Of a stretch of DNA of 64,000 nt, positions 44,843 to 56,474 are shown in pieces. The notes beneath the pieces are model-generated. The model had not been told where the DNA came from. It worked only from the letters and a program-made list of their open reading frames with translations, and did no database searches. Numbering within the stretch: the first letter of the stretch is position 1; every line of letters begins with the position of its first letter. Made by a program: the position numbers and the translations under genes. Source of the DNA: Gamarada debralockiae (taxonomy: Eukaryota; Ascomycota; Leotiomycetes; Helotiales; Hyphodiscaceae); NCBI GenBank assembly GCA_002803225.1, contig NXFV01001736.1, positions 1-64,000 of the forward strand, read 5' to 3'.

Positions 44843-47509
44843 ATGTCAGCTACTCGGCCTGCTCTGAAAGCACTGCTCTTTTCTCATTGGCCAACCACGC
44901 CCCAGATCTTCACTGTCAGCCTTGCCCCGCTATGCAGCAGGGTGGCCTCCACCACTTCGTTTACAAAGCGCGGTGACACCTTCAAACGTGGCATGAACCC
45001 CTCTTCCCTCAATCGACTATCCAGCATTCGACGACAATTCACAATGAATACTCAGGAGCTCAAGAACTTCCTTGCAGATTCACCGCCTAGTACTGTCAGT
45101 CTGGTGATCAAGAAGCATTTCGACGCTTTGGATGACAAGCAGAAGCGCTATGCTCATTATATTAGCAGGTATGGCCTGCTGCCTTGTACCCAAGATTCCA
45201 AGTTTTCTGTGGAAATGAAAGATTGGAATGTTGTTTAAGGGGGTCAGCTAATGTGTACACAGAGCTGCCTTCACAGGCACACGCATCACCCTCCGCCAAG
45301 TCTCCCCCGAATCCGAGCCCATCTACGACTTCATAGTCTCCCTCTACAACACCTGCAACGGTGACTGGGCCTCCCTCCAAAAGAAAGCCGGCATCAGCGA
45401 CGACGACCTGAAATACTTCCTCGAATACTCTGCTCAATTCCTAGGCAACTGCGGCAACTACAAGGGATTTGGAGACTCCAAATTCGTTCCTAGATGCGAG
45501 GAGAAGGCATTTGCTGCTTTGGCTGCTACGTCTCCTGAAGCGGAGAAGTACTATAAGGAGACGAAGGGGGGCATTTTTTCGAGCAATAATGAGGGATTGA
45601 TGCATTTGGGGTTCTTGGATGATGGACATATGACTACGTATTATCCTGATTCGAAGGGGATTACGAAGGAGGAGATTGGAGCTGTGTCGAAGTGGATGGA
45701 GGAGAAGCATCTTCTTCCGGTATGTGTCAGTTGTTTTCTTGGGATGAATTTTCATAACTGATCTTCAATAGGAAAACACCAGACTCAGAAAGACTCCCGA
45801 AGGCACTTTCGAGCTCCTGATTGCTTCAGCAGTCACCAAAGTCCCTTCATCTGGTGGCGACATTGGCAAAGAAACTGACTTCGTGTTTGAGAGCGGCCCA
45901 TTGAAGGGTCACCAGTTGAAGCTGGTTTTCGGGGATCATTCTAAGGAAATGGCCATCATTGCTGAATATCACAGAAAGGCTGCCGAGAACTCGGCGAACG
46001 AGAATCAAAAGGAGATGCAGCTGGCATATGCCGACTCGTTCGAATCTGGCTCTCTGGAAGCGTTCAAGACAGCCCAGCGAAAGTGGATTAGGGATAAGGG
46101 ACCTATGGTAGAGTCGAACATTGGCTTTGTTGAGACCTACAGAGACCCTCATGGTGTTAGGGGTGAATGGGAAGGTATGTCCATAGACTCTATCACCCCA
46201 AAATTGCATTGCTGATTTTGAGTGAAGGATTCGCTGCTACTGTCAACCTCGAACGCACCAGAGCGTTTGGCAAGTTGGTCGATAGTGCAGAGTCTATGAT
46301 CCCTAAACTTCCATGGTCCAAGGATTTTGAGAAGGACAAGTTCTTGAGTCCTGATTTCACTAGTCTGGAGGTTCTATCTTTTGCAGGATCTGGTATTCCC
46401 GCTGGTATCAACATTGTTAGTCCCCCATTTTTGTATCAAATTCTTTCAAATCTCCCCTTTACACGCCGCGATTCTCAGCGGAATTCAATCCCTATTACCT
46501 CTTTGTCCCCCATTTTAATATTTGTTGAAGAAGCTACCCGTTACTAACTTTGAGACAGCCTAACTATGATGATATCAGACAATCTGAAGGGTTCAAGAAT
46601 GTCTCCTTGGGCAATGTGCTCAGTGCTAAAGCACCTAATGAGAAGATCCCCTTCATCTCGGAAGCAGATCTCCCGATCTATCAAAAATACCGTGACCCAG
46701 CCTTCGAAGTCCAAGTAGGAATCCATGAGCTTCTCGGCCATGGCACAGGTAAACTCCTTCAGGAGACAGCACCTGGCGTATTCAACTTCGACCATCAGAA
46801 CCCGCCCATCAGTCCCATCACCAACAAGCCCGTCTCAACATACTACAAACCCAGCCAGACCTGGGGCTCTGTATTCGGCAGCATCGCCGCTTCCTACGAA
46901 GAATGTCGAGCAGAGTGTGTAGCCATGGCCTTGAGCTGCGACTTCGAAATCCTCCGAATCTTCGGCTTCGGCGACGGAAAGCCGGACATGGATGGCGAAG
47001 CAGGCGACGTCCTTTACGCAGCCTACCTATCCATGGCACGAGCCGGCATCGCTTCTCTCGAGCTATGGGACCCAAAGAGCCGCAAATGGGGCCAAGCGCA
47101 CTCGCAAGCTCGATTCTCCATCCTACAATGCTTCCTATCAGCCGGTCCCGATTTCTGCAAGCTCGACTATAAGAAGGAAGATCTCTCAGACTTGACAATT
47201 AAGCTTGATAGGAGCAAGATCACGACGGTGGGACGTAAGGCTGTGGAGGCTTACTTGCAGAAATTGCATGTTTATAAGAGTACGGCTGATGTGGAGGCGG
47301 GCACGAAGCTGTATAATGATATGACGAGTGTTGATCCGGAATTTTGGGGGAAGCAGATTAGGGATGAAGTGCTTAGAAACAAACAGCCGAGGAAGGTGTT
47401 TGTGCAGGCTAATACTGTGCTTGATGAGAAGACTGGAAGCGTGGAATTGGTGGAGTATGAGCCGACTTTGGAGGGGATGATAAAGAGTTATGCGGAAAGA
47501 GATATTTGA
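44843..47509 (+). CDS. dpp3: Dipeptidyl peptidase III (M49 zinc metallopeptidase)
   Basis: Five exons (44843-45168, 45263-45719, 45772-46174, 46228-46415, 46559-47509) encode 774 residues. From the ATG at 44843 there is a 67-residue leader rich in Ser, Arg and Thr without a clear domain; the ATG at 45044 ([14 protein letters not shown]) starts the conserved cytosolic enzyme of 707 residues, the normal family length. The catalytic signature of M49, HELLGH, is present with the second zinc-ligand motif EECRAE further on. Substrate-cleft blocks [16 protein letters not shown] and [11 protein letters not shown] are also intact. The enzyme removes dipeptides from the N-terminus of short peptides, at the end of proteasomal turnover; the Rpn13 gene nearby is probably coincidence. 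The leader could give a second, mitochondrial form. Confidence 0.93.
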
Positions 47510-48076
47510 GGTGAAAGAGAAAAGGAGAGGGGGGGATGATGATTGAGACGAGCATGAACATGATTGCATGAAGAGCATTAGCTAGGTATAGCATTCGAAA
47601 GAACGATTGCTCCCATTTCCTCCTGTCAAGAGACTTGCACAAACTTTGCCACAAATGCAATCTGCTAAACAGAGTCATGTGCATGTGCCTCAAATCCAAC
47701 TTCCCGATGATCTGGAAACCTGTTGACAATCTTCGCACTCTCACTTTCTTCAGTTTGTACTCGGTTGAACAGTCACAGAGGCCTCCCACCAATTTTACAA
47801 TCCAAAAAGCATCGGTCTTCGTACAGAGTACTCCTGGTATGGTCCCACTCTGCCGTTTCCTAATGCCATTAGCTACCACAAGTATAAATCACAATCACAT
47901 CCATAGAGCCCATCATCTTGCTTTGTGATTTTCATAATTGCAAATCTGGATTACAAAGCGCCAAATGCAACTGTGTCCCATGTGCCATGCCCATTCAAAC
48001 GGATTGCATGCAAATTTCCCACATCCGCAAGTCTACGCCTTCAGACCTCCCACACTACCCCATCCCAATCAACCAT
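47510..48076. other. Convergent spacer between DPP III and eL6 genes
   Basis: Only 3' flanking DNA was recognised. No gene or structured element is supported. Confidence 0.5.
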
Positions 48077-48925
48077 TTACCAAACCATTTCGTGTGGTCG
48101 GTCACCCTTTCTCAAGCTGAATGAGCTGGCGAGGTATGAGATGAGCATGGGCTCCTTCTTGATCGTAGCGAGGAGAGCCTTGTCGACGGCCTTTTGGTCT
48201 GCTGCGCGGCTGCTTGATGGCTTCTTCTTCTGCTCAATTATTAGCCTTGTCCAACTTAAATCTCCGCTTCATATATAAAAGGCCCTTCTTACCTCTGGCT
48301 TCTCGCCCTGCTTGAAGAAAGCCTCCTCTCCCTTCTTCTTGTCACCCTTTTCCCGAGCAAAGTACTTGTCACCAGCAACCTCATCAACCTTCTTCTGATC
48401 AATACCAGACAGATCCACCTTCTGGGACGTAGCGATAACGTAGCGGGCGTTGACGCGGCGGAGGGGAACACCGTTGACTTTGAAGGGGCCGGTGACAAGG
48501 AGAACGCCTTGGCTGAGGTTCTTCAGGAGGATGACGCGCTTGCCGCGGAAACGACCAGCCAGGAGGATGAGGACGGTACCGGGGGTGAGGGAAGTTCGAG
48601 GAGTTGAGGTTCGGATGGATTTGCGGACCTGAGAATATATTATTAGCCATGATGCTGGGACTTGGTACCGCGTAGGTGTTGACTGAAGTCATCTGGAGGG
48701 CAATTGCGATCGCACACTCCAGAATTCCCACAAGACAGCCAGCAATCGCAGCAGGAGATTTTCTGCTCCTCGGGAGTAGGATAAACCCACCATTTTTGGG
48801 ACAACCTCATCTTCGGCAGGATACCACTTCTTGGCCTTCTGGGTGTGGTGAGGGACCTCCCTCGTCGACTTGCCGAATTTCTTCTTTTGACCGGCAGGCC
48901 TCGTTGCTTCTGGAGTTGCCGACAT
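48077..48925 (-). CDS. rpl6: 60S ribosomal protein eL6
   Basis: Three exons (48925-48791, 48628-48293, 48229-48077) encode 207 residues, all in phase 0. The N-terminus is basic ([20 protein letters not shown]), followed by the eL6 core: [40 protein letters not shown] and [20 protein letters not shown]. The C-terminus [20 protein letters not shown] ... [20 protein letters not shown] is diagnostic of fungal eL6. The first intron starts with a less common GTGGGT donor and is 162 nt; no box C/D snoRNA was found in it by eye. The gene shares a 311-bp promoter with Rpn13. Confidence 0.95.
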
Positions 48926-49236
48926 CTTGACGAAGAACCGATTCGTTGGTTGTTGGTCGGTTCGTTGTTGTCGTTGAGTTCGTAGATGGGAGATTCAAAA
49001 GATGAACTCTTGGGGATAAACCTATTCTCTCGCTTAGACCACACACAGGAATTTTTCAAATTGTTCTGGCCTTGAAAGTGAGGAGGGTACAAGGCCGCAA
49101 GCTCCGACGTCAGATTTTAACGCTAGTCCAAGTTAATTCCTGGCTCCACACCTCTCGCCGCCTCGCGATTTCCGTTTTGAAGCTCCAGGTTGAAGAGCTT
49201 CGTAACATTCACAACACTTGCACGACCTCGTTAACA
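48926..49236. promoter_or_regulatory. Bidirectional promoter between eL6 and Rpn13 genes
   Basis: The 311 bp separate a ribosomal and a proteasomal gene. No PACE site (GGTGGCAAA) was found. Pyrimidine-rich segments occur on the eL6 side. Confidence 0.5.
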
Positions 49237-50656
49237 ATGTCTATCTCACCAATAATCACCTTCAAGGCGGGTAGATGTGAGCTTGACGTATGTATCTATT
49301 TGCTCAAATCAAATGAGCGGTTAGCTAATATTACAAACAGACATCAAGCCGGCCATACAAAGTCACGCCAGATCCAACACCTGGTTACATTTACCTTTAC
49401 TCCGAAGATGGTATGTTCTCTACAATATCAAGGCAACAAATCTAATGCTCTGAAGAATTGGTTCACTTCTGCTGGCGCGAACGAAGCAAGGCCATGACGG
49501 ACGAAGATAATCTCGACCTTGTCATGTTCCCTACGGACGGACACTTCGAACCCTATGAATACAAGACCCGCGACGAACCTACCTCTCGAACCAACGGCCG
49601 CATATTCGCTCTCAAATTCTCTTCCTCCTCGCAAAGGCACCTGTTCTGGTTGCAATCAAAACCTCAAGCACGAAATGGCGACCCAAGCTGGTTCAGTCCC
49701 CGAGACCTAAAGATCGGCCAGATTGTTGATACCTTACTGCAAGGCGAGGAGGTCAACGTATCGGAGGAAATCGCACAAGTTCGAGGTGGGGGAAACGGCG
49801 GCGATGACGATGAGACGATGGAAGATGTTGAGGGCCATGGTGACGAACATCATCAAGGCGGAAGTGGAGGTGCTGGACCAGATGCTACGGGAGGAGATAT
49901 CAGAGAAGAGGGAGCCGGAGCGCGAGAGGGAGGAGCTGATGGTGGACGAGCGTAGGTCATTCTCTTCGCATTGCATGAGCATTTAGAACCAAGGCGTTTG
50001 GTGAAATGGGAGATGAGAAAATGATCATGTACTGCTAGACAGATACATTGTGAATGAATAAGCATTTCATGGAGCTTGGCATCATTATCGAGTGGACTTG
50101 TGCTGACATCGTGACCAGTGCAGGCTCAGGACCAACAGATGCTGCTACCGTTGTCCAGAACTTCCTCAACTCTTTGAAGGGCGGCCAAGGCATGCCACAA
50201 CAACAGGCGCATGGTCAGATGTATACGACGTTAGTAGATCTCCTTCCCACCTCGACTACGATCCCTACCCTCGACTCCGCTTCCCCGGCACAGATCGACA
50301 ATCTCCTCAGCTACTTGCCACCTACTATTCTTTTGATCGCACAAGCGCCAGCTGGTTCCATTGATGGAATGGTCGAGCCGAATTCCGAGACGACGTCTGC
50401 AGCCATTGAAGCTCTAAGTCTTCATCAAAAGAAAGAGATACTGAAGCGGGTTTTAAGGAGTCCCCAATTCCATCAGAGCTTGGGAAGTCTCACCATGGCG
50501 ATTCGAGATGGTGGCTTGCCGAGTATCGCAGAGGCACTGGGTGTCAAATTACAGAATGGAGGACTGGTTCGAGGAGGAAGCGTGCCGCTCGGTGGGGGAG
50601 ATGCCGTGGAGGCGTTTGTTGAGGGCGTGAAGAAGACAGTTGAAGAAAAGAAATGA
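49237..50656 (+). CDS. rpn13: Proteasome ubiquitin receptor Rpn13/ADRM1
   Basis: Four exons (49237-49287, 49341-49410, 49456-49951, 50119-50656) encode 384 residues. The Pru domain fills residues 1-130: ITFKAGRCELD, YIYLYSEDELVHFCWRER, DLVMFPTDGHFEPYEY and GRIFALKFSSSSQRHLFWLQ, the surface that binds ubiquitin and Rpn2. A Gly/Asp/Glu-rich linker (GGNGGDDDETMEDVEGHGDE) leads to a C-terminal DEUBAD domain (ALSLHQKKEILKRVLRSPQF), which in animals activates the deubiquitinase UCH37. Yeast Rpn13 lacks this domain, so this fungus retains the longer form. The last intron has a GTAGGT donor and the CCAG acceptor that keeps GRAAGSGPTDAA in frame. Confidence 0.9.
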
Positions 50657-51633
50657 AGGGGATAAGAATGGCAGGTACTCTCACGCATCCTAACTTGTAT
50701 CACAATAGAAATTCTAGAAGAGAACTGGTTCCAGTTGGTCCGGGGTTACCCAAAATTTGATCAGCTGGTGGCCGAGACTTACCATAAATGTGTTACAGCT
50801 CATCAATTGAGCTACACAAATGAAATTCAGTGGTACCAGCTTTATGAATGCAAGTTATCGATTCTGCATTGTATGTTTCTGATAATGCACAATCGTCGGC
50901 AAAGAACAATCATTAGGGGTCCAGACAATAGGAAGTGGTCCGTGCACCACTAACAAAGCTAACTATTTAAGGCCGTGAATACAACAATACGATGGTGGTC
51001 ACGCCTCCTTCCACGCATTCAAACGTCAATAGAAAAGTGTTTTACATATTATGTGCCGTCCCGAGTGACGCTAGAACCGTCCATGGATATTGATGTGCAC
51101 TTCGACTGACGTGCAGATTGTATCTGATTGGCGAGGTGCAAATATCAAGGTCCAAGCCTTCATATTGTCTAGTGTTTATGGATTTGAATAGAAATATTGT
51201 ATCACGCCTCGTTCTTTAGAATCCTATGGATCCTATTGATGGGGTGCACAATAGGAATGGGTAGCTATTAGGGGAAATAGTACTCGGCGATGCATCTTTT
51301 CGTACTGCATTTAAATCTCATCGTAGATCCTGCTCTTGTACCATCCTGTTCTCTTCTTCCTCTTTTCATACAACCCGTTTGTCTGTCTCGGTTCATTGCT
51401 ACATTTGAACCCAAAGTCTTTTGATTACGGCGGATTTCCAGAAACTCCTCAAATCATCCAGCAAACGCATTGTTCTAGAATCCTTCGATGCCTCTCCATA
51501 TTCTGCAGAAGCCTCCCACAAGTACTTGATCCTCGCAAGCTTCCAACCTCCAACGCGTTGTTTTCCGGTACTTTGAGGCATCTCATATCCTCAAGCGTGC
51601 GATATCGATCTTTTTCTCCATCTACACACATAC
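50657..51633. other. Spacer between Rpn13 and the small hypothetical gene
   Basis: This holds the Rpn13 3' flank and the leader of the gene at 51634, which is C/T-rich from about 51325. A 120-codon frame at 51336-51698 overlaps the next gene in another frame and is not credible. Confidence 0.4.
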
Positions 51634-52191
51634 ATGTCAATGCCAAACACAACAACCATGGCCTTCACACACCCTACCGCGCAAAAGCTGCTCACTAGTA
51701 CACCATCCCACGCCATCACACCCCCACCAGCCTACGTCCACGATCCCACACTATCCACCACCATCGCCGACTTCGAGACCTCCGAAGGCGATGACGACGA
51801 GCGCCTCTCCTCCGTCCACCTACGCATCAACACCCCTCTCGTCGTCAACGGAGACAACAACCTCGTCGCCATCGATCCCTCTCTCGCTGCATCCAAGACC
51901 GCGATCGCAGTCGTTAACGCGCTGAAGCAGATGAGCATGGGAGGAAGTGGCGTGCCTATGATCGATGAAGAGGGAAGACCGCGTCCGATTAAGGTTGAGG
52001 TTATGGCTGAGACTAGGGTCGAGGGAAGCAAGAATGTGGTGGGTGAGAAGGCTGTTCTTGCGGCTGTTATTGGAGGGGGAGGGTTGAAGAGAAAGGGTAG
52101 TGAGAGTAGTGTTGGCAATGTTGGAAGTAAGAGACAACGGGCGGAGAGTGAGCCTGTCGAGGGGGAGGCAAAGCGATTTCGGACTGAGTAA
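51634..52191 (+). CDS. Small nuclear-type hypothetical protein
   Basis: This is a single exon of 185 residues. No known domain was recognised. The N-terminus MSMPNTTTMAFTHPTAQKLL is followed by an acidic stretch (EGDDDERLSS), then a possible short folded part HLRINTPLVVNGDNNLVAID ... KTAIAVVNALKQMSMGG. The C-terminus carries a bipartite-like nuclear localisation pattern (GGLKRKGSES ... GSKRQRAESE ... KRFRTE). The second Met (position 9) is an equally good start. Codon use matches the neighbouring genes and the frame is clean, so it is probably expressed; it looks like a lineage-restricted nuclear protein. Confidence 0.65.
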   Translation: MSMPNTTTMAFTHPTAQKLLTSTPSHAITPPPAYVHDPTLSTTIADFETSEGDDDERLSSVHLRINTPLVVNGDNNLVAIDPSLAASKTAIAVVNALKQMSMGGSGVPMIDEEGRPRPIKVEVMAETRVEGSKNVVGEKAVLAAVIGGGGLKRKGSESSVGNVGSKRQRAESEPVEGEAKRFRTE

Positions 52192-53777
52192 GACGGTAGT
52201 TGCATGGACTTAGGTGGCTTGTTAGACTATCGGATCGTCATTCATCATCGACGATATGTTGGAGTTTCAGGCGGAGGTCTAGGCTTATGCTAGGCGTACA
52301 TAATAGAGGAGGCTTGCTGATGGAGGGACGTTTGAGTTGAAGCGCTGCACCTGTTATTCTACATTCATCGCTGAGCAAGCTATCATTATTGCTTCATCAT
52401 CACGGCCGAACTGGAGGTTGCTTGCTTCTAGACGCAGTCTTTGGCGTCGTTGCTACTGTACTTGTACAAGTAATGAATGATGACTCTTCTTCATGACTGC
52501 CTTGCTCTTGTCTTCCTTGAGCTCGAAGTGATACTTACCTGCGCCAGGCCTTGATCATGAGAGCCCAGAATGGCTGCCGATGGCGCGATCAAACTAAATG
52601 AGAGAGCATACTTGAGTCTTTCCTATACACAACTACTGCTCTGACCTCGCCATTCCCCTTTCCCAAGCGCGGTCTCTGATGATACTAATCTAAGACCGAG
52701 CTCTCTCAACCTCCCATATTCTCCCCCGTTCCTTCCCTCCATCCTCGCCTATCAAACGCTGCCCCCTGTCTCGGCCTTAACCGTCCCAACTCTCAACAAC
52801 CTTATCAATTAAAATACGCAAGTTTTCCTTTCAACGACCAGGAGTGACGATCGTTCAAAGAATTCCTTCATACTCCGATTGTCTAAGTACTTTTGATGAC
52901 GTGATCACGTTCGCTTGTTCACCGTTCATGCGTCTGCAACTCTGTCTGACTAGCCCTTCAACAAGAACTGAGGCGGCCATTGTATGAATGATCCCCGGGA
53001 ATGGTATCGGTGCTGTTCTATTCCAAACGTGAACAAGGGAGAGGTCTTCGAGAGAGATAAGCCCTCTTTATATATATATATATATATTATTTTGAAGATT
53101 TGGAGATTTTGGGAATATTTTTCTGGCTACAGCGAGAGGAGACGGACAATTGAGTTTCCCCGAGTTCTGTCGAGTCGGTCGAGGTTGACTCCCAGCATCC
53201 GCGCCTTCAAGTGCTCGCAAGAGTACCCTTAGGTAAATCCTTGACAATCTCTGCTCCTGATCTTTGAGTACATTTTGGACGCAATTGAAGACCACATACC
53301 TCCCTACCCAAAAAGGATAACTCCCGGAGATATTCACGTGATAGTCAGCAATCACATGGCTTACAAATCCGCTCCGCCAACCAAATCGAAGACGGAATCT
53401 TTCCTCGCTGGGGTAACGTCAGCCCGCATGTAGTCTTTCCTTACAAATCCATTCTTTCACGATCGGGGAGTTTTACAATATGTGCCCGAAGGACTTTGCG
53501 TCGTTGTTCTTAGCTTTATGGATGAAGGATTGCAAATTGAGGGTTTGTAAGGGGTGCGGAATTTCAGACGGAGAATTGTTTAGAAAGATAGTTGAGCATA
53601 GAGCGAAGAGCAAGAGAATATAAAGAGGAGGTACTGACCGTGGATGAGTATTTTCTTTCGGCATCACACAGTCGAGGTTCAATATTTCAATCGTCCCATC
53701 AAGTCAAACTTTCAGTCTCAATCATCAAACCTTTCATCTGTTCTAAGAAACCAGAATCTTTTAGAACATTGTCAATA
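52192..53777. other. 1.6-kb spacer with a TA microsatellite
   Basis: No gene is supported. A dinucleotide (TA)n run of about 20 bases lies at 53069-53088. Pyrimidine-rich DNA at 52620-52760 may be promoter-associated. The frame of the downstream dehydrogenase is open upstream of its chosen start. Confidence 0.45.
53069..53088. repeat. (TA)n microsatellite
   Basis: About ten uninterrupted TA units in non-coding DNA. The length is likely variable among strains. Confidence 0.85.
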
Positions 53778-54689
53778 ATGGCTTTCCCATCCTACACAAA
53801 GACCTTTCACAACGAAGCCTACCCCGCAATTGACCCCACTCGCCCGGAGCTTTCGACCAGTGGAAAAGTCGTCTTCATCACCGGCGGTGGTTCAGGAATT
53901 GGACCTCGCATCACTCACGCATTCGCCACGTCTGGATCCACGAAGATCACCATCATCGGCCGAACAGAGTCTGCTCTCCTTTCCACCAAGAAAGAAGTCG
54001 AAGCCCAACACCCTGGCGTCACAGTCTTAACCTTTAAAGCGGACATCGTAGACGCAGAGGCAGTCAATAAAGCCTTTGCAGAAACCAAGAAGCAGTTCGG
54101 TCCCGTTGATATTTTGGTTTCCAACGCTGCATATCTCCCAGATGTCGTCCCATTGGCGAAGACAAACGTCGATGAGTTTTGGAAGGGATTCGAAGTCAAT
54201 GTCAAGGGAAATCTCATCCTCTCACAAGCTTTCCTAGCCAATGCTTCCGAAAAGCCAATTTTGATTTCCATCAACACCGGAGGGGCTCATGCACCGCCCA
54301 TGATGCCCGGTATGGGAGCATACGCTGTTAGCAAGATTGCTGCTTCGAAGTTGATGGATTATCTTGGAATGGAGAATCCCAACGTGCGAGTGATGACCGT
54401 ACATCCTGGCGTGGTGAAGTCGCCGATGAATGACAAGAGTGTGGAGGCTGGTTTGGTGCTGCCGTATGATGATGGTGAGTTTGAATGCGTTTGCTGATTG
54501 GATGAATGCTAATAATCCATAGTTGAGCTTGCAGCTTCCTTCATCGTCTGGTCCGCCAGCCCAGAAGCTGAGTTCCTGAAGGGCAAATTCATCTGGTCCA
54601 ATTGGGACGTGAACGAACTCATTGCAAAAAAGGAGGAGATCGTGTCGACTCCTCAACTGACCAATGGCTTGATTGGATGGGGATACTGA
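53778..54689 (+). CDS. Short-chain dehydrogenase/reductase
   Basis: Two exons (53778-54474 and 54523-54689) encode 287 residues. The classical SDR features are in order: the NAD(P)-binding loop VVFITGGGSGIGPRI, the stabilising DIVDAEAVNKAFAE ... VDILVSNAAYL (NNAG equivalent NAA), the catalytic serine strand ILISINTGGAHAPP, and MGAYAVSKIAASKL with the YxxxK pair. The usual PG after the active site is HPGVVKSPMN. The start at MAFPSYTKTFHNEAYPAIDP is conserved in a fungal subgroup; the frame is open further upstream. Substrate unknown. There are no biosynthetic neighbours, and it lies between a hypothetical gene and a ribosomal protein gene. Confidence 0.9.
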
Positions 54690-55497
54690 GCACTCTTGGC
54701 GGAACGTATTTGAATGAACATTAAGCGGCAATAATTGTGTATTTCATGAAGCAGAATAAATGAACTTTGCAAAGTCTTGATCATAGACTGCATTTCCTGA
54801 CCCTTTCGTTGAATTCTCCTTCGTTGACTGGAAGCATTCGGAAGACCGCAACTCGCGTGAGGAATTGGATGAATTTGTTAATCAACTTTCTTTCACTGGA
54901 ATACAGTATTAGCATTACAAGCCCGCAGACACAAGAACAATCCCCTTGGCATAACGCTTCAAGTTCCCAAGACTGATGGTCGTTAACGAGGCTAATCGTC
55001 ACCCCATATCTCAAGAGCCAGCAGACGCTTGAGTGCCATGTGTCCGGATTCTCGAGGCCCAATCACCCATATGGATTTGGCGATTCGAAACTTCAACAGA
55101 GTCTACCACAGAAGCACGAGCCTGAATCGCTCACTACGGTTCAGTGATTGAGCTCGACTCCTGAGGACTTTGATAAAGATGCGCCTATCCAAAATGCCCG
55201 GTCGCCGAAACGTGTGAATGCTCAACAGCATATATCCTCAGAAACAGGGAGCTTGAGTACCTTGTAATTCAACCATATAAGCTTGGGACCATTCAGGAAA
55301 TGGGGATATATAAGATTCAATACCGAAGAGCTTTTCACAGCCTTTTAAAAGGAGGGCTGCGCTCGCTTAGAGGTCTACGCACGTGACCCACTAGCTCCCA
55401 CACAGATTTGGGTTTTCGAACTTTTATTTGGCGGCACCTGGTTTGAGCGACATCGAATTTCAACTTACGCCATCTACGACAACACGATTCGGTCAAA
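54690..55497. promoter_or_regulatory. Upstream region of the uL6 gene
   Basis: This is the SDR 3' flank followed by the ribosomal protein promoter. A CACGTG hexamer lies at about 55380, 120 bp before the start codon. No coding sequence is supported. Confidence 0.4.
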
Positions 55498-56474
55498 ATG
55501 AAATATATTCATTCCAGCGAGACCTTGACAGTCCCCGAGGGTGGTGAGTACCATTATATCCCCAGCGCTGCGTGCGAATGGCTCTCGAAGTGGTGGAAAA
55601 GGGAAATTTCGAGATGGCGCATTGGAAGGACTGGAAGATTGAAGAACACCTACTAATCTGCTTCGCACGAAATAGTCAAGGTCAGCATCAAGTCGCGACT
55701 TGTCACCGTTGAGGGTCCCCGAGGTACGCTCTCCATCAAAATATACAGGCAGGAGGACGGTAGATATTGACGGAGAAATCTAGGCAAGCTCACGAAGAAT
55801 CTGAACCACTTGGCAGTCAACTTCTCCCACCCAAAGAAGGATGTCATCAATATCGAACTCCACCACGGTGCGCGAAAGAACGTTGCTACCCTCCGAACTG
55901 TCCGAACCATCATCAACAACTTGATCATTGGCGTCACCAAAGGCTTCAAGTATAAGATGCGATACGTCTACGCACATTTCCCCATCAACGTCAATGTTGA
56001 CAAGAACGGCGAGACTGGATTGTATGAGGTTGAGATCCGGTATGTTGCTATCCGTATTTGAAGGAGGAGTTGGGTGTGGAATTTTGGGAGCTGGGATTCA
56101 GAGAGGGGGCTTGGGAATATGAGTGAGGGCAATGGCTGACAGAGGATGCAGAAACTTCATTGGCGAGAAGATTGTCCGAAGAGTCGTTATGCAACCAGGT
56201 GTCGAGGTGGAGCCTTCAAAGAACCAAAAGGATGAACTGCAATTGTGGGGCAACTCCCTTGAGAACGTCTCACAATCAGCCGCCGACATCCAACAAATCT
56301 GCAGAGTACGAAACAAGGATATCCGGAAGGTAAGGATACACACAAACCATATAATCTCACATCAATCACAAGTTTGAGAGCGATCGGAATCTTGGGACAT
56401 TTACTGACTTTTGGAAATAGTTCTTGGACGGTCTGTACGTTTCGGAGAAGGGCAATGTCGAGGATGCTGCATGA
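55498..56474 (+). CDS. rpl9: 60S ribosomal protein uL6
   Basis: Five exons (55498-55543, 55676-55723, 55784-56039, 56152-56329, 56421-56474) encode 193 residues. The first two exons are only 46 and 48 nt. The protein starts [20 protein letters not shown] and continues [20 protein letters not shown], the first uL6 repeat. [40 protein letters not shown] and [20 protein letters not shown] are typical of eukaryotic L9. It ends [20 protein letters not shown] then [10 protein letters not shown]. All introns have GT-AG ends. High intron number near the 5' end is usual for fungal ribosomal protein genes. Confidence 0.96.

Noticed and set aside
48629..48790. Intron-encoded snoRNA in eL6
   Set aside because: No paired C and D boxes or H/ACA structure could be made out.
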